From Liolophura sinensis (taxonomy: Eukaryota; Mollusca; Polyplacophora; Chitonida; Chitonidae), in the NCBI RefSeq assembly GCF_032854445.1, contig NC_088306.1, forward strand, positions 29,919,764 to 29,983,763: a stretch of DNA of 64,000 bases. Reading direction: 5' to 3'. Below the pieces are notes generated by a model. That model saw only the letters and a list, made by a program, of their open reading frames with translations, did no database searches and was not told the origin of the DNA. Positions 49,021 to 60,312 of the stretch are shown one piece after another (the stretch's first letter is position 1; each line of letters opens with the position of its first letter). The translations under genes were made by a program, and so were the position numbers.

Positions 49021-49726
49021 GTTTTTCAGATCATAAACGACCATTTGAGTTGATTTATAATGCCTTAAAGGAGATAATTTTACCTCTCCTGATGTTAGTG
49101 GCCAGTAACGAACGTCATCAAATCTTATAAATGATGCAAGAGAAAAACCACATCGGAGAAAAATATGAGATTGAATCGTACAATAAATCTTTGGGTCTCT
49201 CCCTGGAGAATTTTCACGGCGAGCGGGAATACGCGTGGCTTCGTACTGTTGTCAGTCCTTCAGATATATTTGTCTCTAGTTAAATATAAATGTACGTATG
49301 AAAAAGACGAAACAGAGGAGAAATCTAGAGAGCAGGTGCGTTCTCCTAATAAAGCAAGTTTTACATCACCGTCACCACCAGACATGTGTGACCTTTAAAA
49401 CTTAGGCTTGTTAAGGTCTAGCGTATCCCCTAATGTTCTCGCGCAGAACGATAATCAGCAGTTTTCAACACAACTGATTTATGTGTACGTCTTAATTATA
49501 TTTTGCACGTCTTAATCATATTAAACATATGAAGAATGCATATGTATCAAATAGAAATAGAAATAAATAAGTACTTCCTACTTCATCACTGTGACTCTAA
49601 AGACCTTGGCATTGTTCAAGATTTTTGTACAAAATCTGCTAGTTGTGGCAGTGATGTCAGGCGAGCGGTCTCAGTATCACATGCGCCATGAAGATTGTGG
49701 AACAGGTTTGCGAAATCAAGACTTAC

Positions 49727-50365
49727 CCGTTTCTGGTATGTAACATGACCAGTCCTTGAAGAAACATGGATCGGAAGCAGGAATCCCAACGGACCAATCG
49801 ATTTCCTGTATCACAGAAAACTCCAAGGCGTTCTTTTCCGCTGTCAGCGACATGCTGAACGCCTGGTGGAAATGGCGGACTGACGTCGAGTATGCCAGGA
49901 CGACGTAACTGGAAAACGTATCACCCGTAGAGTCTACCATCACATCAGAGAAGGGAGAAGATATCGACATATTTACAATGTTGGAAAGCAAATGCATAGA
50001 ATTTCCAACGTCGAGTTCCTTGTCGAGTACTCGTTTGGCTGCTTGCAAGAGGAGGAGGAAGGCGTCGTAGACGCCGGCGTCAATTTCTACTCTGGCGCCA
50101 CGGACGTTATAGTCGACGTCGCGCTTTGAGCGCCCAGTCACGTTATAGCCTCTGTGGAATTCTGTGTCGTTGTAGGTCACCGAAAGAATAAGCAAGCTCT
50201 CTAAATGAACACCAGTTAGGTTGTTGAGTGTTTGTAGCCATGACGGCACTGCATAAGGCGAGGGGACCACGGTGATGAGCACTAAATCGGCCGGAGCGTT
50301 AGGTGATAGTTTCCGGGCGAGAAGCATCTGGCTGGTTAGCCAGGCATCCATGAATAATACAAGCA
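49727..50365 (-). CDS. Membrane guanylate cyclase exon: extracellular ligand-binding domain, membrane-proximal half
   Basis: This 639-nt exon (212 full codons plus split codons at each end) covers the second half of an ANF-receptor-like ectodomain. It starts LVLFMDAWLTSQMLLARKL, a strand and helix like the family's V-I-(L/M)-C-x-x...A-x-x-L. It includes a YDAFLLLLQAAKRVLD helix, VMVDSTGDTFSSYVVLAY (family G-x-x-x-(L/M)-D-x-x-G-D...Y) and, near the membrane, DWSVGIPASDPCFF plus WSC, matching the family's W-x-G-G-x-P-P-D-x-P-x-C...C ending. There are four N-glycosylation sequons (NLT, NDT, NVT, NMS) and an RSKR motif after NVTG. The acceptor is TATCTTTTCAG and the donor GTAAGT. The ligand is unknown. 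Confidence 0.95.
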
Positions 50366-50559
50366 CTGAAAAGATAAAAATATTTATTGATTAATTAATT
50401 TATTTAATTGTCGCTTGAGAATTTGACAATTATATGGTTGTGGTCAGTTGTATAGGGGGAGGAAGAAATCGGAGTGCCCGTGTTAAACCAGGCAAGCTAC
50501 TAACGAACTTTCCCACCTGTGATATTCATGTGTGCACATCATTCTGGTGGACGAGGGGT

Positions 50560-50745
50560 TCTTCTTGACTGGGTGGTTAGCTAACCAATGCCACAGGTAT
50601 GAGTTCAAGTACAGGGAACGTCATCCAAGAACCTGCAAGTGGTCGTGCATTTTCCCCAGGCCCTGACTCGTTTCTTCTCTAAATGGTGATGGCCACCGTT
50701 GCAGAAATCAAATGTTCTTGTGTACAGGGTAAAACACTAATCAAA
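50560..50745 (+). mobile_element. Full-length tRNA-derived SINE
   Basis: Starts with tRNA-like GGGTGGTTAGCTAACCAATG and a B-box-like TATGAGTTCAAGTAC, followed by the shared body (GGTCGTGCATTTTCCCCAGG, CCACCGTTGCAGAAATCAAA, TGTTCTTGTGTACAGGGTAA) and a short A-rich end. Confidence 0.65.
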
Positions 50746-50975
50746 TTTTACAATGAGTACAATTCTCTTGTATGTAAATATGGATGGGAGAATCAGGAAT
50801 GTCTGTCGCTCTGCTTCCTAAATGTGTTAATCTTGGGGCTAGGGTCTTGAAATTACCGGCTTGGGGCGCTTTTGTATGGGTTACAATTGGTGCACTAATG
50901 TAGGTCGAATCTTAGACGAATGTGTAATGAAATCACCACGTTGACGATGAATACATGTAGTTGCAGTCAAAGCGC

Positions 50976-51200
50976 AACTAAGATACATCGCTTGATTAAG
51001 TTGACAACTAAGATACATCGCTTGATTAAGCTGACAACTAAGATACATCGCTTGATTAAGTTGACAACTAAGATACATAGCTTGATTAAGTTGACAACTA
51101 AGATACATAGCTTGATTAAGTTGACAACTAAGATACATAACTTGATCAAGTTGACAACTAAGATACATAACTTGATCAAATTGATAACTTAGATACTGGT
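50976..51200. repeat. Minisatellite, 30-bp unit, about 7 copies
   Basis: Units of TTGACAACTAAGATACATAG plus CTTGATTAAG. Middle copies are nearly identical. Confidence 0.94.
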
Positions 51201-53477
51201 TAAATTGATGCGCCAAGAACGTTACTCGCGTCTTTTTGCAATCACCGAGAACTTCTGAATGCCTTTCTTTAATGTCTCACATTATATACTTCCTTATCTC
51301 TTTGGTGAGTTGTCTAGTAGTTCTGAAAATGGGCATGTAGTTTGTTGACATGTGATGTCCATTATGCTTGTTGGTTTGCATACAATCGACATCCAGATTT
51401 ACGTTGTTTGATATGCCGTTGTAACTATGAAAATATGTAGTAATGCCTGTGTGAGGAGAACGTTATAGTCTTTTACGCAACTTTGCAATGTAAGCCAAGT
51501 ATGTTTTCTTGAAGGTGGTGTATTTTCTGCTCACATCTCTACGCCTGCAGAGACCAGACTGCTTTCGTTCCATACAGTGGGCTATTTTACACTACTTTTT
51601 GGACAACTGCAAGTTGAAAATACAGACTGGAATGGAAAAATTACAGAAAAGTGCAGCTGCAATGATCACCACAATTTCTGCATTGGACATCTGGTTGAGA
51701 TGATGCTTATCTCTTTATTATTTCGGAGATGAGCTTTGGTTTTACAAAACACCGCATGTAACTGAACTTCAGAAACTCACGGAAAAACTCATTCACTCAT
51801 TCCAGACACAGACTGAAAGACCAAGATCGCCTGAGTGGACATTCATCAATATGGATTTACGTATACAAGAAACAGAAGAATACTTCTGTTGCACCCAGTG
51901 TCACTACATCTCGACCGTCTGAAATCTTTAATGACAGGTTGTCATAGAAATTTGAACTCTGAAATGGTATTGGTCATGCGCGGACTGTAAGTAGCAAGCC
52001 CCGAAGTTGTCGCAGTCAAGTCAGCCATGTCTCAATGCATCATAATTCCTGATCGGGATTATGGATGGCTGTCGGATCCCTCACTGTGCTCTGTGATTAT
52101 TACCGGCAGGGTACCTCTAGAGGGCACCGCGTCAATCCAGACAAGACCGGAATCGATTTTACCTGACAGCTCTATAAACAGACGTTGTCTGTCAGGAAAG
52201 GTTCGAGTCTGCTGACTTGTGGTATTTACATAACGACCATTTTGGATTACTTATATAGACAGCTGATCGGTGGCAAAATCGGTGGTTTTCACAGCAAAGC
52301 AAACCTTTTATCGTCTCTAAAATGTTCCCATTTGGGGACCGAAAAGAGCGTTCTAGGTCGATTACGAATGAAACATCCTTGTCTAAACTGGTGGACCAAT
52401 TCTTATCGTGTAAGCAAAGAAAAACGTAAGACGGCATCAGCATAAAACTCACTGAAAACAACATCCGAAACTACATTTATGGTTTCTTTGTGACCTTGGT
52501 CATGTTTTCTCAACGCCTTAACTTGTTGGTCGATTGACAAAACGATGTGATGTCGTGTTATTAAAAGGTGATTTTTTTTCTTTCAAAAGAGGCGACCCTT
52601 TCAGTATTGTCTTCCACTTACGTTTATTATACATTTAAGACCACGGTTCAACTAACAGCCACAACTAGACAGTTCGAAAGACTCCCTTCTGCTCAAAGTA
52701 CACAGAGTCTAGAACTGACCCTTACTGATTTATGGTATACGTACAGAATTATCCAAAGCATCGCCCCAATCTAGTGGAGCGGTAAAAGGCAACATGGCAG
52801 ACAATATGGTAATACTACTTCATAGAAAGTTCTTTAATTGAGTCGTGAGTGTAGCAAGACTGTATCTAATCGAAGGATGAAAGAAGCTCAGGAAATGTCG
52901 GTCGGAATTATTTCTGAGAGGGACTAGTGGAAAACTTGCCGTGAAGGCACGTACACCTAAAACCGGAAAATCGTCATAAAGGAAGGGTGTGGCAGAAAGT
53001 GGTTAATTTAAGATGATGCCCGTAGCGGGAACCGCATCAAAGTCTTTACAGAGTGATTCTCCGTACGTGCTTTGTGGAAGGAACCCGTTATTAGCTGCCC
53101 GAGGCCTGCTCCTCTGGCGACGAAAAGACAGTGGTGTACCGAAGATCCTTGTCATTACGGGCGCAATAGAATTACGAGAAAAGATGGATCAATATAATTT
53201 GCCGAGCCCCATATTGGCCGCCCTAACACGTTATACCGACAGCTAACACCTGCACTTCAAGCCTCGTTCGATAACCCCAGCCTCCTTTTCACACGGTTAC
53301 ACTCCGTTCCGTGCAAAAATATCTGTTTGTTCTTGTCAATGACCTTAAAAGGTCGTTTTTGAATCCATTACTCGGTTTGTTGACTACCCCAAAGTGACAA
53401 ACTATCGACAAAATGTATCACCAGCAGAGCCGCACTCCCATCACTAACAAGTTAGGTGAGGTCAGCCATATAAGTTA

Positions 53478-55200
53478 AAGATCTTGGACAATCCACAATC
53501 TAGATGGCGCCTCACGTGTCGCTGAGCCTAACGGGATAGGACGAAGATCTCGGACAATCCACAATCTAGATGCCCCCTCGCGTATCGCTGAGCCTAACGG
53601 GATAGGACGAAGATCTTGGACAATCCACAATCTAAATGCCGCCTCACGCGTCGCTGAGCCTAACGGGATAGGACGAAGATCTCGGACAATCCACAATCTA
53701 GATGCTGCCTCACGTGTCGCTGAGCCTAACGGGATAGGACGAAGATCTCGGACAATCCACAATCTAGATGCCGCCTCATGCGTCGCTGAGCCTAACGGGA
53801 TAGGACGAAGATCTCGGACAATCCACAATCTAGATGCCCCCTTACGTGTTGCTGGGCCTAACGGGATAGGACGACGATCTTGAACAATCTACAATCTAGA
53901 TGGCGCCTCACGTGTCGCTGAGCCTAACGGGATAGGACGAAGATCTCGGACAATCCACAATCTAGATGCCCCCTCGCGTATCGCTGAGCCTAACGGGATA
54001 GGACGAAGATCTTGGACAATCCACAATCTAAATGCCGCCTCATGCGTCGCTGAGCCTAACGGGATAGGACGAAGATCTCGGACAATCCACAATCTAGATG
54101 CTGCCTCACGTGTCGCTGAGCCTAACGGGATAGGACGAAGATCTCGGACAATCCACAATGTAAATGCCGCCTCATGCGTCGCTGAGCCTAACGGGATAGG
54201 ACGAAGATCTCGGACAATCCACAATCTAGATGCCCCCTTACGTGTTGCTGGGCCTAACGGGATAGGACGACGATCTTGAACAATCTACAATCTAGATGCC
54301 GCCTCGCGTATCGCTGAGCCTAACAGGATAGGACGAAGATCTCGGACAATTCACAATCTAGATGCCCCCTTATGTGTTGCTGGGCCTAACGGGATAGGAC
54401 GACGATCTTGAACAATCTACAATCTAGATGCCGCCTCACGTATCGCTGAGCCTAACAGGATAGGACGAAGATCTTGGACAATCCACAATCTAGATGCCCC
54501 CTTATGTGTTGCTGGGCCTAACGGGATAGGGCGACGATCTTGAACAATCTACAATCTAGATGCCGCCTCGCGTATCGCTGAGCCTAACAGGATAGGACGA
54601 AGATCTTGGACAATCCACAATCTAGATGCCCCCTTACGTGTTGCTGGGCCTAACGGGATAGGACGAAGATCTTGAACAATCTACAATCTAGATGGCGCCT
54701 CACGTGTCGCTGAGCCTAACGGGATAGGACGAAGATCTCGGACAATCCACAATCTAGATGCCCCCTCGCGTATCGCTGAGCCTAACGGGATAGGACGAAG
54801 ATCTTGGACAATCCACAATCTAGATGCCGCCTCATGCGTCGCTGAGCCTAACGGGATAGGACGAAGATCTCGGACAATCCACAATCTAGATGGCGCCTCA
54901 CGTGTCGCTGAGCCTAACGGGATAGGACGAAGATCTCGGACAATCCACAATCTAGATGTCGCCTCACGCGTCGCTGAGCCTAACGGGATAGGACGACGAT
55001 CTTGAACAATCTACAATCTAGATGTCCCCTCACGCGTCGCTGAGCCTAACGTAATAGGACGAAGATCTCGGACAATCCACAATCTAGATGTCGCCTCACG
55101 CGTCGCTGAGCCTAACGGGATAAGACGAAGATCTTGGACAATCCACAATCTAGATGCCGCTTTACGTGTCGCTGAGCCTAACGAGATAGGACGAAAATTG
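53478..55200. repeat. Minisatellite, 66-bp unit, about 26 copies, with higher-order structure
   Basis: Units of GATCTCGGACAATCCACAAT, CTAGATGCCGCCTCACGTGT, CGCTGAGCCTAACGGGATAG and GACGAA. A marker variant (TGGCGCCTCACGTGTCG) occurs at about 53506, 53902 and 54694, that is 396 and 792 bp apart (6 and 12 units). Between about 54235 and 54660 the units alternate as a 132-bp dimer with GTGTTGCTGGGCC copies. Open minus-strand frames are a consequence of the unit length. Confidence 0.97.
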
Positions 55201-55234
55201 TGTGTGCTGTGGCGGATTCCACAAATATTAAACA

Positions 55235-55505
55235 AAATATAAAAAGATTACAGGGTAGAGAATAAAACTTGAGCAACCATGACAGTGTGATAATTGACAA
55301 ATGCTAACAAGTAAAGTTTTATTCTAATTGTATATGTATATGCTTAAAAGTAACAAATTAGTCCCCCAACTCCCCCCCCCCGCAACATAGTTTAAGCAGA
55401 ATTAGGTAAAAATATATGCAATGATGGTAACTGTTATATATTAGACCTCACTAGTCTAGAATTACTTAAAACGCTGTATTCTCATCAGATTTATTTTCCA
55501 AACAC
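55235..55505 (+). repeat. Dispersed repeat family A, long copy
   Basis: Shows ACAGTGTGATAATTGACAAA, AAGCAGAATTAGGTAAAAAT, ATGCAATGATGGTAACTGTT, CTCACTAGTCTAGAATTACT and ACGCTGTATTCTCATCAGAT. It begins about 35 bp after the 66-bp array. A C-run lies at about 55370-55381. Confidence 0.85.
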
Positions 55506-55671
55506 ATTTTGAATTACTAACTGGCTGTTCAAGATACAGTCGTGTGCCTACGTGTCACTGAATTAATTATATGCCTGTTTGATATGGTTGACGCATTCAT
55601 AGCTACCTATTCTTCAGTGTAATGCGCGTTAAGCACAAAACCAGACAGACCATTAAGCATAAGACACACAA

Positions 55672-55752
55672 CGTTCCGTGCACGCAGGTGCGGTTCCGTG
55701 TACGCAGATGCGGTTCCGTGCACGCAGGTGCGGTTCCGTGTACGCAGATGCC
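55672..55752. repeat. Minisatellite, 20-bp unit, 4 copies
   Basis: Copies of GTTCCGTGTACGCAGATGCG alternating with GTTCCGTGCACGCAGGTGCG, a two-unit higher-order pattern. Confidence 0.92.
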
Positions 55753-55920
55753 GTAACAACTAGGAAGCGTCGCGTTACCGTGGAAATTGTAACGAGAAGA
55801 ATTCTACAAGACAGAATATTCGTATATCACTAGTATTAGATTTGTATAGTGAATCACGAAATATGGCTAAAAACAAAGTAAAACAATGCAAGGTGGTAAA
55901 GTAATTAAGTGTTCAGTAAT

Positions 55921-55978
55921 AACACCAGGCACAGAGTATTACACCAGACACAGAGTATTACACCAGGCACAGAGTATA
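55921..55978. repeat. Short tandem repeat, 19-bp unit, 3 copies
   Basis: Copies of ACACCAGGCACAGAGTATT with one substitution in the middle copy. Confidence 0.9.
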
Positions 55979-56234
55979 CTGGGGTAGCTTTTGTTAGCTT
56001 AGTTAAGTTAGAAAATTAGGACATTTAACAGGAACATAATAACTGAATTTAATTCAATAGTAACTGTATCACAGCGAACTGCAGTGGAAGCTTACCGGCA
56101 TCGCTATGTATTTCCCTCTACGCTGTTCGTCTTAATCATAGTGTACGTACGGTTTAGTTTCTCTGTGACAAAATGTTTGCTTTGCAGAATAATTATAAAC
56201 CAACACAGTATCAGATGCTACCTTACAAGTATTT

Positions 56235-56400
56235 ACAAAAACAGTTAGGATAAAAGAGAAAAGAAGAGACCGTATTTCACCGGTTACGTGTGAGCATTTG
56301 GCGTCTTTCAAACTGTCGTCGCTGCTCTGGTTTTACACTCTATGCTGTACGTCTATCACATTGTCGTCGCTGCTCATGTTTCTTACACCTCGTGCTGGTG
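56235..56400 (-). repeat. Family A copy, inverted, with fewer than two units related to the 48-bp array
   Basis: The reverse complement of 56235-56310 matches family A (GACAGTTTGAAAGACGCCAA, CCGGTGAAATACGG). Next on the plus strand comes ACTGTCGTCGCTGCTCTGGT, then TCTATGCTGTACGTCTATCA, then ATTGTCGTCGCTGCTCATGT. This is about 1.5 units of a sequence related to the 6.3-8.4 kb array, in the same relation to family A. Confidence 0.75.
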
Positions 56401-56619
56401 TTCTGTGTTTAGTATTCGGCGCAAAAAAAAATTACGAGGAAACACCTCTCAGTGTGCTCTCTATATAGGTAACACCAGCAGTTGAAGTTAAATCTTCGGC
56501 GCCAAAGTACAGATCCGACTTTCAGATCCACCTGCGTGGCGGACACCTTTCGTGAATCTCGGATGGATGTTAAAAGGTTAATAGTGCCAAAAAGGAAGCT
56601 TTTTTGCTCTTTGATTCGT

Positions 56620-56695
56620 GTATACCGCCGTCGCAGTGAAATATTCTTCAGAACTGCGTAAAACACCAATCAAATAAATAAATAAATAAATTCAT
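56620..56695 (+). mobile_element. SINE 3' end with AAATA tail
   Basis: ACCGCCGTCGCAGTGAAATA, TTCTTCAGAACTGCGTAAAA and CACCAATCAAATAAATAAAT match the shared SINE end. Confidence 0.75.
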
Positions 56696-57149
56696 TCGTC
56701 TATGATGCTGAACGCGTACAAACATGTAAATGAATGAATATGGCACGATACATGTACAAGCTTGCTATCTGCATAGTGAGCTCTGACAGTGTGGTGGCGT
56801 TTAATATGGCACGATACATGTATCAGCTTGTTATCTGCATGGTGATCCAGTTGTGCTATGCAATAAAATTTTGCATAATTTTCCCCCTAGTCAAAATTTA
56901 TCGCTGAAAAACTAAATTCTAAAGGCAAATTTCAGAAAAAAGCAAAGTATTAAGTCAGATTGACCAATTAAGCTATAAATCTTTAAAATAAATTGAATTT
57001 AAAGTTTCATTTTGAAAACAGCCTACGAATATTGGTAATTGCCATAAATGTTAAAAAATTTGAATGACACGTGTGGGCCACCTTACGAAAACGGTATATC
57101 ATAACTTCATCATTTTTGATCCTTTATTCGCGTTAATTCAAAACTTTCA

Positions 57150-57228
57150 GGCTAGTCGTCGTGGTATAAGGGAAATATTCTTGATTACGGCGTAAAACTT
57201 CAAGTAAATAAATGAACAAAAAAAAAAA
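57150..57228 (+). mobile_element. SINE 3' end
   Basis: GCTAGTCGTCGTGGTATAAG, GGAAATATTCTTGATTACGG and CGTAAAACTTCAAGTAAATA match the SINE end. An A-run follows. Confidence 0.7.
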
Positions 57229-59114
57229 AACAACACTTTCATTGAAAAACGTAATGCTTGCTGTACCTCGGTGAGGTGAGAATCTCTGAGATAACAGGCG
57301 TTGGTCGCAAAAACTATTGCAAGTTCAATATGCATACCAGTATTTGCGATTTTACGGATTCTCTGTGACTATTGTAAGGACAGCTCTATTCTTGTGAGGA
57401 TAATGTGTATTTGTCGCTATGCAATTATACCCATATAATCCCCGCAACTAAACCCCCATTAACCTATGGGATCTACGTATGCCTGCTACTGCACTGTAAA
57501 TAAGGACACAATACAGCGAAACCAGACTCATAGAGGAAACATTATGGAATGGTGTTTGGAGAGACTTATGGTTGACCGGAAATAGCGAAAAGCTAGGCAT
57601 ATATGGACTCAGTCTTTGTGGTGTGTCAATTACTGTCGGCTTATGTCTTTGAACTGCTTGAGTGTTGGATGAATTAATGCTAAATAATAAATGACAATAG
57701 TGAATAAGGATCTATCAGTTAAAAAATTAACAGGCGATGACAAACTATGGAGATTTAAATCAAACGTATTATTAATATGTGAAGGAACCGTGAAACGATA
57801 ACGTATTGCAAGTACAAACCAATGCGTCAGAGAATCTTCAAAACAAAGTAATATTCGCCCGTACTCTGTGCTAATTTTTCATCTCCTCTCATTAAAACTA
57901 ATGACGACAATATATATACATGTATACACCTCACAACAGAAAAGAACTACATGACTGCATGCTGGGATGCACATTCCAATAGAGATTTGACCTCCTTATC
58001 CGTGTTCTCTCCTCCCTACATTAGCAATTATCTATTTGCATGAGCGGAAAATCGCGTTTCAAGCTCACTCAAAGACTTTGTCTTTACAGAATAAATCGTT
58101 AGAGCGCGCATGACCGTGAAGCGATAAAAATCCGCTTTGAAACGGGACGTCGGTCTTGATCAATTATTTATCAGCTGTTGGTCAGGTTGTATCGGAGTGG
58201 AGTAAACGCTGAAGGCGGATTCCATGACCCGTCCACGAAATTCTAGGTCATCAGTGTCATCCGGTACAAGACAGGTTTCAAAATTTGGGCGACTGTCTGT
58301 TTTCGTTACTCTTTTATTCGTGGATTAGTTTTAGTTTACGTTGGTGGTAAAGTGGATGGTTTGAGGGTTCGTGAATTTATTCATTTGCTTATTTGTGTCA
58401 CGCTTTGAGACGTTGTCATTTATATTTATCTGATGGAGAAGACCGATTAAAGTACCTGGAGAGTGGGTGGTGAAGGATGGTGTAATTTACCGACCCGACT
58501 TCAAAGCTTATTCCTGTACAAGGTGTCCACATTTGATGAAGCTAGAATGTCCGAGACTTTGAAATCAAAGATACTAATTAGGCTTGAGGGCTGATCCCGA
58601 TTTTATTAACTTTGTGTAAATGTTCAGTTAAAGGATGTTGTGTGCCTGGGGAAAATGTTGGCTTGAAAGCTACGGCAGGATTGATGTCAGCCCCAGCAAA
58701 CGTTGCAATGAGTTGCCAAATATCTCCTACATTTACATAACGGAGAGTTTATCTCGCTTCTGGGTGAGGTGACGCTAGTGTCCCTTTTGGCCTTGATAAT
58801 GTAATAGCAGAGCATAGTGACACGTGTTATCAAAACCCACTGCCTCCAAGGTACCAAACTCTCGCACGCAACAGTAATATTAGTAACGTAATACCGTAAT
58901 GACATCCCGACTGACTTTTCTGGTTTACCCCGCGGACAATTGTTTTGGTATATACCGAGCCAGTGTCGTTTGGATGGAAAAATGTTGTATATGACATGAA
59001 AAACCAATAAATTAAAATAAAATAAATCTTCAGAGAACTCCTCCTGATACAATATTTTTTCACTTTATTTTGCCATCATCATGATGTGAAGAGGAAACAC
59101 TGAGATAGCGAGTC

Positions 59115-59605
59115 AAAATGCGCGTTTCGTGTTTCCTTAGCGGCACTACCCGCATTTCGTTTTTCCGTAGTAGCACTACAAGCGTTTCGTGTTTCCATAG
59201 TTGCACTACCCGGGTTTCGTGTTTCCTTAGTTGCACTACCCGCATTTCGTTTTTCCGTAGTAGCACTACCCTCGTTTCGTGTTTTTGTAGTTGCACTACA
59301 GGTGTTTCCTTTTTCCGTAGTTGCACTACCCACGTTCGTTTTCCATAGTTGCACTATCCGCGTTTCGTGTTTCCATAGTTGCACTACCCGCGTTTCGTTA
59401 TTCCGCAGTTGCACTACCCTCGTTTCGTGTTTTTGTAGTTGCACTACCGGTGTTTCGTTTTTCCGTAGTTGCACTACCCGCGTTTCTTTTTTCCGTAGTT
59501 GCACTACCCTCGTTTCGTGTTTTTGTAGTTGCACTACCGGTGTTTCGTTATTCCGTAGTTGCACTACCCGCGTTTCTTTCTTCCGTAGTTGCACTACCCG
59601 TGTGC
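59115..59605. repeat. Minisatellite, 30-bp unit, about 16 copies, hairpin in each unit
   Basis: Units of TTCCGTAGTTGCACTACCCG plus CGTTTCGTTT. Each contains GTAGT-TGC-ACTAC, a perfect five-pair inverted repeat with a three-base loop, conserved in most copies even where flanking bases vary. Confidence 0.95.
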
Positions 59606-59849
59606 TACGTTAAACAAATCAGTGGAACATAAGGGTCAAATTTAGCGAATATATGTGTTAGTTTCAAAATCAAGGGGAATATGGCATATGTATTTGATAC
59701 ACGTAACATACCGTTCTTGTGTCATTTCCAATGAATCATCGCCGGTCAGAAACTTACAAGAACACGGAAGAGTAGGCCTTCAGTGTTATGGTTATTGGTA
59801 ATGCTTAACTTATCGCTAGACTTAGAATCGCTGCATCGCTAACAGACAT

Positions 59850-59962
59850 TAGCATACCAGTCGTCAACCAATATGAACGTTCCGGGTGAATAATGGCAAG
59901 GTCAATTCCGGAAACGACATCCAAAACAAACCACCAAGAACAAAGAAAGTATATCAAGTATG
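59850..59962 (+). repeat. Dispersed repeat family B
   Basis: Shows CCAGTCGTCAACCAATATGA, ACGTTCCGGGTGAATAATGG and CCAAAACAAACCACCAAGAA. The next tandem array starts where the family sequence ends. Confidence 0.78.
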
Positions 59963-60312
59963 AAATTTGTTCATAATTGTTATGCACTTAAAACAGCTAT
60001 CTGTGATTATTATGCACTTAATACAGCTTCCATAATTGTTATGCACTTAATACAGCTATCCATAAATGTTATGCACTTAATACAGCCATCTATAATTGTT
60101 ATGCACTTAATACAACTATCCATAATTGTTATGCACTTAATACAACTATCCATAATTGTTATGCACTTAATACAGCTATCCGTAATTGTTATGCACTTAA
60201 TACAACTATCCATAATTGTTATGCACTTAATACAACTATCCGTGATTGTTACGCACTTAATACAGCTATCCATAATTGTTATGCACTTAATACAGCTATC
60301 CATAACTGAAAA
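59963..60312. repeat. Minisatellite, 30-bp unit, about 12 copies
   Basis: Units of TTGTTATGCACTTAATACAG plus CTATCCATAA, with few substitutions. Confidence 0.95.

Larger units (their letters stand above)
28791..49726 (-). other. Intron, 20.9 kb, repeat-rich
   Basis: Holds arrays at 29.2, 37.4, 38.1, 41.8, 47.0 and 47.7 kb, a TA microsatellite at 45.0 kb and many copies of repeat families A, B and C. The 32498-32866 open frame lies here. The stretches 30120-30960, 31540-33260, 34380-35310 and 45560-47030 contain no element I recognise, although 30460-30800 and 32130-32350 are richer in G+C than their surroundings. Confidence 0.75.

Noticed and set aside
53013-53246. 77-codon plus-strand frame (MMPVAGTASKSLQSD...)
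   Set aside because: Somewhat GC-rich and non-repetitive, but with no recognisable domain, splice context or homology.
53475-55235. Minus-strand frames with repeating LWIVRDLRPIPLGSATREA
   Set aside because: Translation of the 66-bp array, broken by stops in several units and with no other support.
58687-59052. 121-codon minus-strand frame
   Set aside because: Composition looks random, no motif fits the guanylate cyclase ectodomain, and splice sites in the needed phase were not found.
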